Source: Cavia porcellus
Lineage: Eukaryota > Chordata > Mammalia > Rodentia > Caviidae
Assembly (NCBI RefSeq): GCF_034190915.1
Contig: NW_026947485.1
Coordinates: 35,601,519 to 35,665,518, forward strand
Direction of reading: 5' to 3'
DNA length: 64,000 nucleotides
In this document: piece by piece, positions 11,800 through 25,227 of the stretch
How positions within the stretch are numbered: position 1 is the first letter of the stretch
Layout: each line of letters begins with the position of its first letter
Position numbers and translations under genes: made by a program
The notes under the pieces: generated by a model
Told to the model about the DNA's origin: nothing
Seen by the model: the letters and a program-made list of their open reading frames with translations, nothing else
Database searches by the model: none

Positions 11800-14700
11800 A
11801 CCTACAATAAAATGAAAATGGAAACAAGCTTGGATGGACAGGAAGGAATTTGGTGGTTGAGATCTGGATAGAGACACAGGTAAGAGGGGCCAACTCACTC
11901 TAGTTTATGGCTTTCTTATTTTTAGCCATGTAAGTCTTGCTTGCCAAGAAGCCACCCTGCCCCTCCGTCTCTGGTACACTGGGGCAGATAGTACCTCCAC
12001 AGATACTCCGATAATCACTGGTTCTGCTCTTAGAGGTGTGCTCTGTCAGTGCAGTGCAGCACTCTCCAGAGAAGGCACTGCGGTCTATAACAACTGCTCA
12101 CATCACTCCAGGGATGGGGTCTACACTGAAATGTGCTATGTGTGACTTTCTGTAATAAGCAGTGTGTTCTTCATTTGGCAGTTTATGCCTTCCCTAGGAA
12201 GACCTCCTTGTTGAAGTGGTGTACAGTTTATTGTGTCATGCAGGGCATTGTTACTAATGCCACTTTGGCTGGCACTGGGGCTGGTATATATTGGCATGTT
12301 ATCCTGCAGAAAGGGCACCATGCCATCCTGACAGATGGATTCGTGTGCTGGCATGTGGCAGAATCAACAGGTCCATCAAGTATGAAAGTGACAGGCCAAA
12401 AAGGAATTTTAGAACACATATTGACTCCTAGGATACTTGGGGATATGGTTCAGGTAGTTCTATGAACTTCTAAGTTTTTCAAGACAAGCTTTCTTAAAAA
12501 TGAGCTGATGGACCAATGTTCTTATGAAAAGCTATGCAAAAGAATTTAGCATCAAAGAAATGTTTCACTCTCTATCATTGTTTTTTTTTTCTTTCTTTTA
12601 AAGACAATAAATGTCCAGATGGGAGATCATCTTTTCACCATTAGCACAACGAATCATAGCAAACTTCAGAGAGAAAAAGAGAAAGAAAATCCTGCAAATC
12701 TAATTTAGTTTCCCATTCCCCCACTGTTTTTGCCTTTTTATTCATATGTGTGTGGCTAAATTAGGTGTCAAGTTAATAGAAAACTCCTTAGGTAAAAATC
12801 TTCTTTAAGAAATACCTTTGCTAAAAATAATAAAAGTTATCTCATAGGTTATTACACAATTTTACCTCAGAGTCATCCTCATTCCCCTAGAATGTAATTC
12901 AATTTACCACTGTGACTATTATCTCCAGTGTTTTCCTTAGAAACCTTGAGAAAAACACTTGATGAAGAGAAACTACGTCAGGAATAGAAGGAGGAATATT
13001 TTTAGCTTTAATGCAATATTTTTTTTTTTCCTTAGAAACAGAGCGGTGTCAGGGGAGGGGCCAGGACTGGTGTGATGTGCTCATAATTCCAAAATCTCCC
13101 CAGATGTGGAAGTTCTAGAAAAGAGATAGAAACAATGTTTACTATGGAAACCATTAGAAGGAATAAGACTGATCTGCAGTCACAGAATTTTCAGCCAGGG
13201 CAATGCATTATCAAGGAATCTATTAATTTTTCTCTTCAATACTTTGTCATTTACAGTCCCACTCATAGGAAAGGTAGCATTAATCTCACTTTACAAGGTA
13301 AGAGAAGGATGAAGAGAAGCATGCTATGAGTCACTGTCTTACCCCTAGACCTGGAGGCCCAGAGGGGACTTTGCTATAACCAGAGCTAACCCATGTATCA
13401 TTCAGGGCATAAGTCCTTGACCACACTGACCACCCATGTAAACAACTCCTTACATGTAATGTAATAAAGGCAGAAATATTGGCCATTTTCAATCTCCTTC
13501 TCCTAAAAGGAAAATAGGTGCCCAAAGAGATTCTTTGTAAGACTGCAAATTGAAGAAGCCAGGAGGAGCTCTAAATGACTGAATTCTGAACCGCTATGTG
13601 TTCATTTACAGGAAGGAAAGGCTACTAAGTGCTAAGAGAAAATGAGAAGAATTCATTTTAAATTTGGCCAACTGAATTGTGAGTTAACTCTCACTTTTAT
13701 CTCATCATAAGAACTGGCAAAGTTTACACAGCTTGTAGAGCTTTAGGAGCTTTGGTTACAGTATTGTAGATGGGGTTTCTCGGTGTATTTTGGTAACTAA
13801 TGGAGCAGACCATTAAAGTGCCGAGGCAGCGTCAGGGGAGCAGGGAGAATAAGAGGGTGCACAGGGGCTTCCCATGCAGAGGAAACCAACCTCAGTCACC
13901 CTAAAACTGTTCAGTGACTTGGGATGTTAGACATGGTCAGGAAGCATTTTGCAGAGTTGCAGAAGCAGTAAGAAAATGGGGGTTTGTTTATTTCACAGAG
14001 TCATTTTAAATGGAGAAGATATTTGGATATCCTGTTGCAGGGTGGGCTTAAAGAGGTTAACAATTGGAAAGTTTGTCACTGGTTTTCATCCCTGATGGCA
14101 CTCAAATGGAGAAGAGCAAGACAGCATATCAACCTTCGAATCTGGAGCAGCCATGTTAATTGTCCCTGTGTGAAGACTTCAGTGACCTGTGGCACTTTCT
14201 TGTATATTCGCTATTCCTTGTCCTCATGGTATATTATTGCAGAAGAGGACATGATGTTAGCCTACTCCTGTTCTGTTATTTGTTTGCCTACCTCTCACCC
14301 AGATTGTATGGAACATTTCTTATCTCCAAGGCTTAAAAACTCCAAATGGTGTTAACCTCTACTTTAGACTCAAGTAAGTTTAACATATTAGCAACAGAAA
14401 CTTGAAATAAGAGCTTTGCACCGGCCTCTTACTGAGAAAATCACCTGGTGTAGTTGCTGGCAGTTAATCAGTGTTATTTTGCATGGGATTCAGAGACTCC
14501 CGTGTTTTCCATGGGCTGGTAGCAACTTATATTTATTCCAAGTAGACAATCTCTACAATCATGTACCACAGCTGAAGTAGACGTAAAAGAACAATGCCCA
14601 GAGAAGAGATTAGGCTCAGCACTGGAAGATGGGAGGTGTCTCGGTGCAACTGCCCTACGCATGCCCTGGTGCCAACTCTGACAGTCAGAGGGAAAATGGA

Positions 14701-14900
14701 CTCCCAAATGCCAGTGAAACATCTGTGCCTACTGCAGCAAAACCCTGCGCTCATTCCCTCTGCTTTTTGACTCATTGCAGGAATCTCATTATGAACTCAT
14801 TTCATCTCTCTGGGGAGCAGGCTGATGAAAGACACTGTTAAAATTGTATTTCGGTGTCTTGAACCTATTTAAAGCAGACTGCTGGGAGGTTATTATCATT
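11800..14900. other. Intergenic, no recognised gene
   Basis: Includes the 110-codon frame at 12,133-12,465 and a 123-codon frame at 13,984-14,355. Neither resembles a known protein. No clear repeat was assigned. Confidence 0.4.
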
Positions 14901-14924
14901 TCTGTCATTAAAAGTGGAAGCAGT

Positions 14925-15100
14925 GCTAACAATAATTTTTTATTGAGCACTCAAACCACAAATATTTCTTGAGTAAGTATTATGTATATCTCGGACTGTA
15001 TCAGGCAGGAGGGGGGCATCAAAGCAGATTAGTACTTTGTCCTTGGCTCAAGGAATTTTCAGCATAGTTGGAAATGAAGATGGAATTTAAACTATTTTTA
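14925..15100 (-). repeat. L2 LINE 3' fragment
   Basis: Reverse complement of the L2 terminus: ttttattgagcactcaaacc, then gagtaagtattatgta and a caaggaattttcagcatagt equivalent of the 'aaggagcttacattctagt' block. Confidence 0.55.
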
Positions 15101-15104
15101 GTAG

Positions 15105-15245
15105 AGCGGGTGGGTTAGACAAGAGACAGCAGCCTAGTGATACAGAAGATCTGGTTTCTAGGTTTGAGCTCATTGTCTACTCACTGTGAAACATAGAATA
15201 AGATCTCTGGCCTTGATGTTTTTATTGATAAAGTGACAAGTTTAT
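15105..15245 (+). repeat. MIR SINE fragment
   Basis: cctagtgatacagaagatct with ggtttctaggtttgagctca and attgataaagtgac follow the MIR order. Confidence 0.6.
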
Positions 15246-15254
15246 CCTACTTTT

Positions 15255-16015
15255 TTCATTCTACCAATATTGATTGAGCATGTATGTATCAGATATCATG
15301 TTGGCATTATAGATGCAAAATAATTTTTTATATTTTAGTGGAAGCAGTAGAAAAATCCATAGATAATTATAGTATTCTTTGTAAGATAATCAATATAGCA
15401 GATTCAGTTTTTCTCTCCCTCATGTATTTGCTGAGCTACAATGTGCTATATAGTTCTGAGTGCAAGAGATCCAACAGTGAACAACGTGGACAAATATTCC
15501 CTACCTTCACAGATATTATATTTTAGTAGAGAGGAGGCAGATTTAGAAAAAAACAAATAAATTATATGATATGTTACAAGGTGACAAGTGTAAGGACAAA
15601 ACGATAAAGGTAGGAGTGATTGAATTACGGGTGGGAGAGCTGTGAAAGTGACTTTTGAGGAAAGGATTGAACAGATAAGAGAATTCATCTTATGAACAAC
15701 TAAGGAAAAGAATTCCAGATGTAGAGTTCAGCCAATTCAAAGCACTGTGATGGCAGGGCCTGTGTTATTAAAGGAATGGTAAGAGGGCCGGCATGACCAC
15801 AGCAGAGAGAATGAGAGGCAGAGGAGCAGTTGGGTCAGAGGACTAGGGGGAACGTGTGGCATGATGTGACAAATCCTCTGGGACTCTGGAAGAAGACTGG
15901 TTCTTAACTCCGTGTGAAATGGGAAACCATAGACAGTCCAGAGTGAGGAGATCACGTTCTGGCTTGAGGAGCCTGAGTCATCAGTGTCTGACAATCTCAA
16001 AGACCTGAAAAGCAG
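15255..16015 (-). repeat. L2 LINE 3' region
   Basis: Two L2 3' termini in reverse orientation (attgattgagcatgtatgta near 15,270; gtatttgctgagctacaatg near 15,425). The second continues into L2 coding-side sequence (gtgacttttgaggaaaggat, agcactgtgatggcagggcc, aatgggaaaccatagacagt). Confidence 0.7.
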
Positions 16016-16079
16016 TGGAGTATTCTATGCACTGGAATGACGTTACTACTGTCCAAATTTTAGAGGGTTACTATGATAG

Positions 16080-16485
16080 CTAACCTCAGTTGTCAACTCA
16101 GTTGAGTTAATTAGGCCTGAAGAAATGATTGGATTGTGGGGATACTAACCTCGTCACTGGATAGTCCATTGATGAGTTTAGAGCTGACTGGGCTATTAGG
16201 ACGTGGGACCTCGTTGGAAAAAGTAGATCTCTGGGGCCATGTCTTTAAGTGGTCTATCTTTTTTCTGGTCTTCTCTTGGTCTGTGCTTCCCAGCTGCAAC
16301 AAGGTGAGAAGCTTTTCTCTACCACACTCCTTATCATGATGCTTCTGCTTCACTATAGGCCTAAAAGCAAGAAGCCAAGTGAGAATAGACAAAACTTCTG
16401 AAACCGTGAGCTAAAATAAATCTTCCCCTGTTGTTTTTATCAGGTGGCAACAATAGCAGAAAGCTGATGGGCATGATGTCTCATT
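16080..16485 (+). repeat. MaLR-like LTR or related interspersed repeat, copy 1
   Basis: Carries gttgagttaattaggcctga, gatagtccattgatgagttt, gggcta(t)taggacgtgg and the tail cttctgaaaccgtgagctaa then aataaatcttcccc. The tail resembles that of the 36.77 kb block. The class is uncertain. Confidence 0.5.
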
Positions 16486-16970
16486 GCTGGAATGAAATAT
16501 CAGATACCCATAAATTAGAGGAGGAAAGGTTTATCTTAGTTCACAGTTTGTAGATTTGTTGGTTCCAAGGCAGGGTGGCAAAATATGAGTATGGTGGAGG
16601 AGAAATAGTGCACGGCATGGCAGGCAGGAAAAAGAGACTTTCTTCTTTCTCTATTGGTGGTGCAACCCACATCTAGGCTGGGTCTCCCCACTTCAGTGAA
16701 CCCATCATGTACACCCAGAATCATACTAAACCAATCAGTGGGCTAATCCAGTATGATGCTCCTATGATCCAGTATCACATATCTCATGATCCAGTCATTC
16801 TTGAACGTTGTACTTATAAGTGCTGGGGATTTAGCTCAGCAGCATAAGCGCTCACTTAGCAAGCTTGAGGTCGTGAGTTTGATCCCTGGTAGGAAAAAAA
16901 ATAGTCACACTTATAAATGCATAAGACTTTGGGGGAACATCTAGATATAAGCAATAACAGCTAATGGTTA
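16486..16970 (+). repeat. Medium-reiterated rodent repeat, copy 2, split by an ID SINE
   Basis: Shares aggaggaaaggtttatctta, ttggttccaaggcagggtgg and the end aagactttgggggaacatct with the copies at 8.3 and 30.5 kb. An ID element interrupts it near its right end. Confidence 0.6.
16821..16902 (+). repeat. ID SINE
   Basis: tgctggggatttagctcagc, then gcataagcgctcacttagca, then ggtcgtgagtttgatccctg and an A-rich tail. Flanked by acttataa at 16,812 and 16,909, a likely target-site duplication. Confidence 0.9.
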
Positions 16971-16974
16971 CTTC

Positions 16975-17585
16975 TTGCAGCATGTAGAGATGGACAGAAG
17001 CCTAAAGATGGGAAACATAAAAAGAAGTCTCTTCTAACAGTCTAGGACAGAAGTAAACTGGGCTAAAACTAAAATAGTATTATAGATGGAGACAACAAAC
17101 CAAATCAAACTCATTCAGGGCAACAGAATGAAAAAGACTTTATGATCAATTTTATTTAGAGAGGAAGGGAGATGATGGCCACCAGGTTAAGCTTGTGAGA
17201 CCAGAAGAATGCTATCCATCTCCAAGAACGGGATACAGGACAGGATAGGAGATTGCCTGTTTAGATTTAGATTTGTTATATGTGAAGGGACTGTGAGCTG
17301 TTATGATAGAGATGTTTCTTGGAAATTGTGTAAGCCTTAATGAGTTCTTGTCAGCATATGCCTCTCTTCTGCTTCCAGGCTCATGAAGACCACTCTTCCT
17401 ATCTCTGTGGCTCTTGTGCAGTTCTTTGTGGTTTGTTCTGACCACCAGGTTGTGAAGGAAGTAAGGCGGACATTTCTGGGCTGAAGCCCTCATCTTTGTG
17501 TAGTGTGGCTCTCTTTCTAGCCCCGTACCAGCTGAGATAAGTGACCTGTTCCAGACAAGACGAGATGTGGAGACATGATAAGGTG
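16975..17585. other. No recognised gene
   Basis: Non-coding sequence. Its right half may belong to the LTR-like block that follows. Confidence 0.35.
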
Positions 17586-17589
17586 TGGA

Positions 17590-17890
17590 GTCTCTATCAA
17601 GTTAAGTCCCTGCTACACACTGTGAAGGACCACTTGGGCGGCTGGCTCTCTTTGAAAGAAGAGCATTCAGTCACAGACACATATACAAGCACAGAGAAGA
17701 CTGAATGGAAACATGGAGAGAAGACGGCCATCTAGCAAGCAGGTGGAGAGGCTTTAGAAGACATGACTCCTACCTACACCTTGTTCTCAGAGTTCTACCT
17801 ACTAGAGCTGTGAGAAAATTAATCTCTCTTGTATAAGCCCCCCAATCTGGGTGCTTTGGTATTTATGGTGGTCTGATCTGACTAAGACAG
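17590..17890 (+). repeat. MaLR-like LTR 3' part (tentative)
   Basis: cctacaccttgttctcagag, agagctgtgagaaaattaat, a ttgtataagccccccaatct equivalent, and the end gatctgactaagaca fit the 3' part of MLT1-type LTRs. Confidence 0.45.
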
Positions 17891-18559
17891 TTCCTGAGTA
17901 ACAGGATGAAATAGGATCCCTGCTCCACCTCCCTTACTGGTCCGTGTTGTATTTGGAGAAAGGAGGGAATTTGATTTATCAAAAATTGATCAAGATACTG
18001 AAAGTTTGAGCTTGTTTTGAGATATATATGCCTCTTGTTAGATATATTAGACTACAATTCTAGAGAGAAAGTTGGGATAAAGCTTTGGGAATTGTACACA
18101 TGCAGGTAGCATTTGAAGATATGAGTGAGATCTGGTTGCCATGACAGGGGATCATGTCATTTGAAAAACTGCATAATTTCCAAAGTGTCTGGTCTTTCAT
18201 AGCAGTTATAAAAACATATCAATACAAATAATTCTTTTTGAGGAGGTGTCCTTGATCTTTTAAAACATCTTTGGAAGACAGCCTGGAATAACTATTTAAA
18301 CATTTTTAATTATGCATCTTCTTTGGCCAAGTAAATCTATATCTGGGAACCTTTTTTTTCTCTCAATAGAGGTATGTGAAAATATTTAGATGCTAGTTTA
18401 TTTGCTGTTTCTGTTTGCAATGAGGAAAAATTAAAAACAACCTCTTGTCAAAAATGGAGGGTTAATTTTTAAAAATTGTAGCATAGTTGCATTGATGTCA
18501 CACTGTATGGCATTGAAGATAATATTTAGGGATTTTTAACTGAGGAAAATAAATGTAAC

Positions 18560-19480
18560 AAAACTAACAATTTCAAGCACACAATTCAGTAGCATTTAAT
18601 ATGTTCATACTTTTTGCAAGTAATACCTCAATCTAGGTTGAAAACATTTCCATCACTTCAAAAGTGATGCAAATATTCATTTAGCAGTTATTCCTTTCCC
18701 TGCTTTTGCTAGACTCTGGCAGGAACATGTGTACTTCCTCTCTCTATAGATTTACTTGTTTTATATATCATATATAGGCAATCATGCTAACACATTTGGC
18801 TGCTTGCATTTGCCATAGCATTTTTGAACTTTACTCGTGTTTCAAATACTAATACGTCATTCTTTTCTGTGAATGAATATTGTTCTAATACATTTGCCAC
18901 GATTTGCGTATCTATTCACTTGCTGATAGACATGTGAGTTGTTTTTACTGTTTAGCTATTGTGAGTAGTAGGGCTATGAACATGCATATATCTGCATTTT
19001 TGCTTATTTTCAGTTCTTTTGGATATATTCCTAGAAGCAGAATCGCTGAGTCATGTTTTTTAAACGAAGAGTCAAGTTGTTTTTATAGTGCCTGAGCCAT
19101 TTTACATTCTCAACCATAAAATATGAGGATTCTCAATTTCCCATATCCTCATCAATACTTAGAGTATTTTCCATTTAAATTTTTTTAAAGACAGATTACT
19201 CGGTGTGAAATAGTATTACCTTGTGGTTTTGGTTCATATTTCTCTAATGATTAATGATGTTGAACATCTTTACATATGCATCTTGGATATTTGCATATTT
19301 TCTTTAGAGAAATGGCTGAGTCCTTTGCCCATTTTTAAATTCAATTTGTTGATTTTTTATTGCCTATTTGCAAGAGTTCTCTATTCTGAATTCTAGGTAT
19401 ATAACTTGGAAATATAGTCTTATGTTTTGTAAGCTGTCTTTTTACTTTCTCTTGCATGTGAATGCCTATCTGATTTTCCC
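18560..19480 (-). mobile_element. L1 3' end, old
   Basis: Reverse complement of L1 ORF2 tail/3' UTR: ttagctattgtgagtagtag, gaacatgcatatatctgcat, ttggatatattcctagaagc, ttctctaatgattaatgatg. Many indels. Confidence 0.8.
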
Positions 19481-19524
19481 AGTAAGGGACTGATTGATTG
19501 ACTGAATTGTCCATCAAGTCAGTT

Positions 19525-19660
19525 AATGATTTATTTTGAGACAAGGGCTCACTATATTGCTTATGCTACTGGCCCTGAGCTCCCAGTTTCAAGTGATTTC
19601 TTCTTGCCTCAGTCTTCTGAGTAGCTGTGATCACAGACATGCACCACTGCAACTGTTGTG
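19525..19660 (-). repeat. B1-type SINE
   Basis: Reverse complement of a 7SL-derived monomer: ttgagacaagggctcactat, cctcagtcttctgagtagct, cagacatgcaccactgcaac. Confidence 0.8.
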
Positions 19661-19879
19661 ATAGAGGAATTTTTAATAATGTGAAAGGCATTTGCAATAA
19701 AGTTAGTAGGAAAAAGCACAATGTAAGAGTCCATTACAAAAGTGGTCCCATGTTTATTACAGTTATACCTATATGTGTCACCTCTTTCTACATATCACAA
19801 GATTCTACATACTTGTTTCTCATGCTAAATTTAACAAATTCTACGAATCGCTTGAAATTTCTGAGAATGAACTAATTTA

Positions 19880-21840
19880 AGTAAACAATATTAAGGAGGT
19901 TTGTACCTCGTGTCACTAAGCAAACATTTGTCCATTGGTTAGGACTAATCTTGAAAGTCTTTCATGTTCCGTGATGCCAGTGGCATTTTTGTCTCATCCT
20001 TTATATGACACTAACACACTTGGCCCCTCTGTACTTCTGCCTGACTGTCCTTCCTGCCTAAAACCATTTGTCTCTTTTTTGAAATATAAGAATAATCTTC
20101 TCAGCTTCACTTTCTGTCTCCACATTTGTATTACTCCTGCCAGTAGAGTGTGTAGGAAAGGAATCTTCTGCCACCAGCAACCTCTCTTCCTTTAGGAACT
20201 AAGGTGGTAGAAGACAATAACAAAAATAATAATTTTGTGTTTATGACATCCAGGGAAAAATGCTGGAAAAGTATAAGCCATAGTTAATGTCTATAGGCTG
20301 TGGGATTATAGGTTTTTTAATTTTCTTACTTTTACATACTTGTGTTTTATTCGATAAACAGATTGATTTCAAAATAAGAAAATATTATTTAAAAATAGAT
20401 CACCATGTTAGAGCATTGACAAGAAACTGTCCCTTCTTCCTCTTAAAAATCTACTAAAATAAAAGAAAAAAAGTAAAGAAACCAGAAGAAAGGTATGTAC
20501 ACACCTATACCAAAAAAAATAGGAGAAGAAGCTAGGGTAAATACATTTCAAAAACATTTTTGGAAAATGGCAGGAAGAGGAAGGAGTATAAGCTGATTTT
20601 CTCCAACAGAAGGCACCTATGGGAGCAATGGAGCCAGTCTACTCCACAGAGCCTGTACAACTCTGGGCGGAAAATCACATCTGCCCTAGAGTCATCTTCC
20701 TGCCTCAAATTATCCATTACGTGCAACGATATTATAAAGACATTTTTGACATGCAACCACTCTAGGAGGAGGATAAGAAAGTGAGGAGGAGGAAGCGGAA
20801 CAGAGGCAAGAGGAGACTGCAGTGCAAGGGGAAGGGAAGGAAAGAGAGGAAGGAGGAGGAAGACTTTTTTCAGGAAGGCAGTGGGGAACTATGGTCCACA
20901 AGAGTAAGGCAGTTTCCCCAAGAAGGGAAAATGTAGCATTGTTGCACGGGAACGTGGGAGAGTCGTGACTATCCCAGGACCTTGGTATCCCAAATGAAGA
21001 ACTGAGAAGTAGAAGTGAAATCATAGATTCAGGATATTTGCCTCACTCAGAGTGGTAACTGGGCAGTGAAAGAACTCGTGGCTCTGAAGAAGTCCGGCGT
21101 TAGAGCCTATATATGTGGTTTTTACAGGGAGGGAATAGCTTTTTGAACAAGTACACTACAATCAGGGACAAGTCTCCTCCTTTTGGTTGAAGGGAAGTAG
21201 TTTTTGTCCATGAAGGAACTGACATGGCACTCAAAGCCCATGAAAGGGTATCAAAACCACAATATAAATAAGATTACAATTAATTATAATTAGGTTGGCA
21301 TCACTATTAGCTTTTTAGAATATTCTCCAGGTGCATGCATCACCAGGCATAGCTTAGTCGTTAGAGCTGAGAATTCTTTGTGGTTTCTACAGAGCTTATC
21401 TTGGGCTTCCCAGAAACTTATATTCTTTCCTGGCTGTGGTCTAGCTGTTTTCTAAGCTGGGTGCTTTCTGTGGTTTGGGGAGAGAACTTCCTTTTTACCT
21501 TTCTGCCTTTCAGACCTCCTCCTTCCAAGTATTTCTCTTCTCTTCTTCTTCAGGATAAAGGAAGAACATAAGAGCAGTAAAGGGAATTCCCAGATGAGGT
21601 GAGCCAGGCTCATATTTGTGTAGAGGCAGGGCTTCAGGAGGACAGGATACCAAGACAAAATGGAGCTGATATGTTTGACCACATGAGAACACAAAGAATG
21701 GATGTGTGATAGCAATGTTAGGACATTTGGGACCTACTGTGAAATAAAATTTATAGGAGGCTCTTGTTTTGGAACAAAGTACCAGATTAAAAATTCACAT
21801 GGAGTCACCAATACTAAAGTCCTACATCATTAAATTGAAA
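19880..21840. other. No recognised gene; purine-rich patch
   Basis: Non-coding. 20,762-20,870 is strongly purine-rich (aggaggagg-type), with the matching pyrimidine strand giving a spurious minus-strand frame. Confidence 0.4.
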
Positions 21841-21849
21841 CTAAATTAT

Positions 21850-22240
21850 TAGCTGATCTTCCAAAAATCAGGAAAAAGCCAAATTTCCCAAACAGTATAA
21901 TGATGAAGTTTTTTCAACCTTAATTAACCTGTACAGGAAAAAGGCAACCTGAAATAATTTGAAACTGACCAATCAGTTATTTTTCTATTGTTGTGTCCCT
22001 GCCTTGTAACTTTGCTATGGTCAATCAGTATTTTTGTCCTTGTTTCCGAATTTCTCCAGATTTTTTCCATCTATAAAGTCAGCTTCTGGTCAGGACATGG
22101 AGTAGGTCACACTTGCATGCACCATAGTATGTGCTCAGGCCATACTTACTCTATAGAATAAAATTTTGTCCAACTGTGGACTTGAAAATAAAGCCAATTA
22201 AGATTTTTAATCAAAATTGCTGTAGTTTTGTCCTTTGACT
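21850..22240 (+). mobile_element. Possible solo retroviral LTR
   Basis: Features in LTR order: repeated ccaatca/tcaatca boxes, ctataaagtcagc at 22,072 as a TATA-like box, then gaataaaattttgtcc as a polyadenylation signal, and a further aataaa near 22,188. Termini and target duplication were not resolved. Confidence 0.4.
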
Positions 22241-22292
22241 TTAATAAAAGGCTCCTAGAAAACTATGCAAATTGATTTCATGAGCATCAAGC

Positions 22293-22405
22293 TAGCTGGG
22301 CACAGGGGCACATGTCTGTAATCACAGCTACTTGGGAAGCTAAGGTAGGAGAATCTCAAGTTGAAGGCACCCTGGGCAACTTACCAAGGCCCATTCTCAA
22401 AAATA
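22293..22405 (+). repeat. B1-type SINE
   Basis: agctgggcacaggggcacat, gtctgtaatcacagctactt, gggaagctaaggtaggagaa and ccattctcaaaaataaac follow the B1/7SL order without the internal duplication. Confidence 0.8.
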
Positions 22406-22504
22406 AACAAAAAGCAAATACAAAGAAAAAGCATGAATGCATGTCATTTGATGGTACAGCAAACTGTTTAGTTTAAGAGGAAAAAAAATATTTAAGTATT
22501 CATG

Positions 22505-22640
22505 TGACAGGTCTTCCTTGAGTTCATACTATGTGCCAGTGACTAACTCACAGCTGTGAATAAAACAGACTAGGTCTTTGCTTTTATGCATCTGATATTC
22601 TAGTGTGTGAGGGGAGGTAGAGTGATAAAACTTAATTTTC
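22505..22640 (-). repeat. L2 LINE 3' fragment
   Basis: Reverse complement of the L2 terminus: agttcatactatgtgccagt, cagctgtgaataaaacagac, ctgatattctagtgtgtgag. Confidence 0.7.
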
Positions 22641-23387
22641 ATTTGCTACATTTTAACTTTTTAGTTCATGCTTGCAGTACATAGTGATTGCACGGGGACT
22701 TAGTCTGTAGATGTTATTACATATCCTCATTATTGTTGCTGCCCCTTTTCTTCCCCTTCCTCTCCCCTGCCTCCATCTCTTGGTCCCCTTCTCATTTGCA
22801 AAGTCATGTTATTACTTTTAAAAGTGGCGTGCACTGTATAGCTGATGATTTGTCATGCCGAACTGGCAACATTTTTCCTTCTTAGTAGTACATAAAATAA
22901 CAGTATATCTTATTCTTGATAGAAATCTTAAATTTGATGAAACATAGTTCATAAAAGTAATGGAAATATAGATGATATAGATATAGAAATATAGATATAG
23001 ACTGAGCCAGAAATTCTAGTACACCAGGATGTGGGTAACCAGGGAGAATGACAGTGAAGTGAGATGTGTTAAATTCTCCTGTGCCGTTGTGGGATATCAA
23101 CAGAAGTAACAGTGTATAGGTATTCTGTTCAAATTGATGAGATGAATATTAGGAGAATTGGAAGAGGGATAGAGAAGGATTGGACAAGGGGCTGCTGTTC
23201 ACCAGTTAAAGCCTTTTTATAAGGTTTAAATTTGTAGCTACATAATATATGCAGCTAAAATAAAAACTAATTTAAAAAACACTACTGAATGTTTTAGTTA
23301 TATCTCCTAAAAGAGAAGGCCAAAGCAAGGATTCAGGTGCAGAAGATCTATTGAGGAAAGGCTTTTCAGTCTCAAAAAGGTCAGAAA

Positions 23388-23486
23388 GGGGCCAAAGATT
23401 TAGCTCAGGAGGATAAGCACCTGCCTGGCAAGCGTGAGGTCGTGAGTTCAATCCTTGGTACCAAAACAGAACAAAACAAAAAAACA
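23388..23486 (+). repeat. ID SINE
   Basis: gatttagctcaggaggataa, gcacctgcctggcaagcgtg, aggtcgtgagttcaatcctt, ggtacc, then an A/C-rich tail. Low divergence. Confidence 0.9.
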
Positions 23487-23814
23487 AATCAAAGAGGGCA
23501 GAGACGCAGGAAAAGGAAGAGGAAGAGTTGAGCCAGGATGTGGCATTTGGAAGATCAGAGGACAGCTTTGAGTCATAAATTGCTCTGTGTAGTTGTCCCA
23601 TCTTTCAGCAGGATGTCATTCTGTGCCTGACTCTCTGTGGGATGTAACTTTCCAGGCATCTCAGGGTAAAGGGGTGTCATTAGGCACCTCCTGTGCAGCG
23701 GGATGAGGGAAGTATGTGTATTAGTAGGTAGTGCCCTCCGGGTGGGATATTAGCAGCATCTACCACCACTATGCCATAAATTTCAAAGATAAAAATGCAG
23801 TCTGTATTGGTAAG

Positions 23815-23960
23815 GGCTTTTTTGGTTGCAAATGACAGAAAGTTATCTCCAGCTAACCTAAAGGGTGACAACCTTGTGGGAAGCTTTATTGACTCTCATA
23901 ACTAAAGATCAGACTTGGCTGCATCAGTGCTGAACAAATGTTACCTTGGATTCATCTATC
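23815..23960 (+). repeat. Ancient interspersed repeat, unclassified
   Basis: ttggttgcaaatgacagaaa with ttattgactctcataactaa resembles a mammal-wide repeat. A related block occurs at 34,675-34,790. I cannot name the family reliably. Confidence 0.35.
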
Positions 23961-25220
23961 TTTCCTTTTCTAGTACACTTTTTTTTGGTATCAGCACTTG
24001 AACTCATGACCTCGTGAATCACAGTACACTGTTCACTGTGATAGTAACGATGATATCTCACACCCCAAGATTCTTCTTTTGTTGGGTTAGCTATCCCTGT
24101 GGGAAGAGGTGTCTTGATGCAGAAAAGTTAATGGGAGGATTGTGCCCCTTAAGTCACATACCACACCCTGAACCACACCCCAGGCCTGGGTTGCAGAGGA
24201 GATAGGAACAGCTGCAGAGACCTCTGCCTATGGTGGCGGGCAGGACAATTCTATCTAAACCACGTGTAAAGGGTTTCCCGTGGCAAACAGGAAGCCAGTT
24301 ATGGAAAGGAGAAGAGGATGATGTTAAGGAGTGGTAAGGGGAGCTAACAAAAACCAATACTCTTCTATCACCATTCATTTTTCTAATTCTCCTTCTTTTC
24401 CCTGTGGCCCTGGAAAAGGAGATTTTACATCTTTATTCACTCCAGTTCTGGAGAATATCAACTATTTCAAACTTGGCTGCTATCCTTAGGAAGCCCAGGG
24501 AGTTGACATGAAGTAATATTTGCGATTCCCTTTAGTTTGTCTCAATTCTGTTTTATACCAAGGACGTCTAGGGAGAGAAGAGGGCACGTGGAAGGTCAAG
24601 ATAAAAGTAAAAATTTTGACCCAATGATAAGATAATAAATTCCTTAGCTCTGAGGTCTTGAATCAGGCAGGGATGACCTTTTCAGAGTTCGAGTTGCGTG
24701 CTCTGTCAACGCGATTATTAACACACATTGTGGGAGGCCTGGGGCTGAATGGATGAAACAGCCTATCATGATATTTTCAGCAATTACATTTAGCCAAAGA
24801 GGTCTCATGCCTTTTTTTCTTCAGCTTTAAAGCTACACTTTAATGAATTAGAGGATGATACTTCAGGAAAAAAAACATAATTCACTTCTTCCAGAATGGA
24901 TTTTATTTTTTTCGTTCATACGAATACTTCTCAATTCAAAATCCCTAAGCTCCTTTTAGAGAATGAATATTATACTTTGCAACAAAATTAGATTCTGATT
25001 TAGACTTTAAACACCCACTGGCCTAAAATCTCACTTTTCCAGACCTTTCTCATCTCAAATTCAGACCTTGTGGGGCATACAGAAAAAGTAAAAATTGATT
25101 CTTAATAAAGTACACAGAGAAAATAGTCAATTCTGAAAAGTGAAATGACAGGTAAGTGTCAAATGCCCTGTAATGACAGTTTGTAGTGTGGAAAGATGGG
25201 AAGTCTGTGGGAGAAATTTT
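23961..25220. other. No recognised gene
   Basis: Non-coding sequence with no clear repeat assigned. Confidence 0.4.
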
Positions 25221-25227
25221 AACCATA

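Noticed and set aside
12133..12465. 110-codon plus-strand frame
   Set aside because: No start context, no recognisable family, and other frames in the region are equally open.
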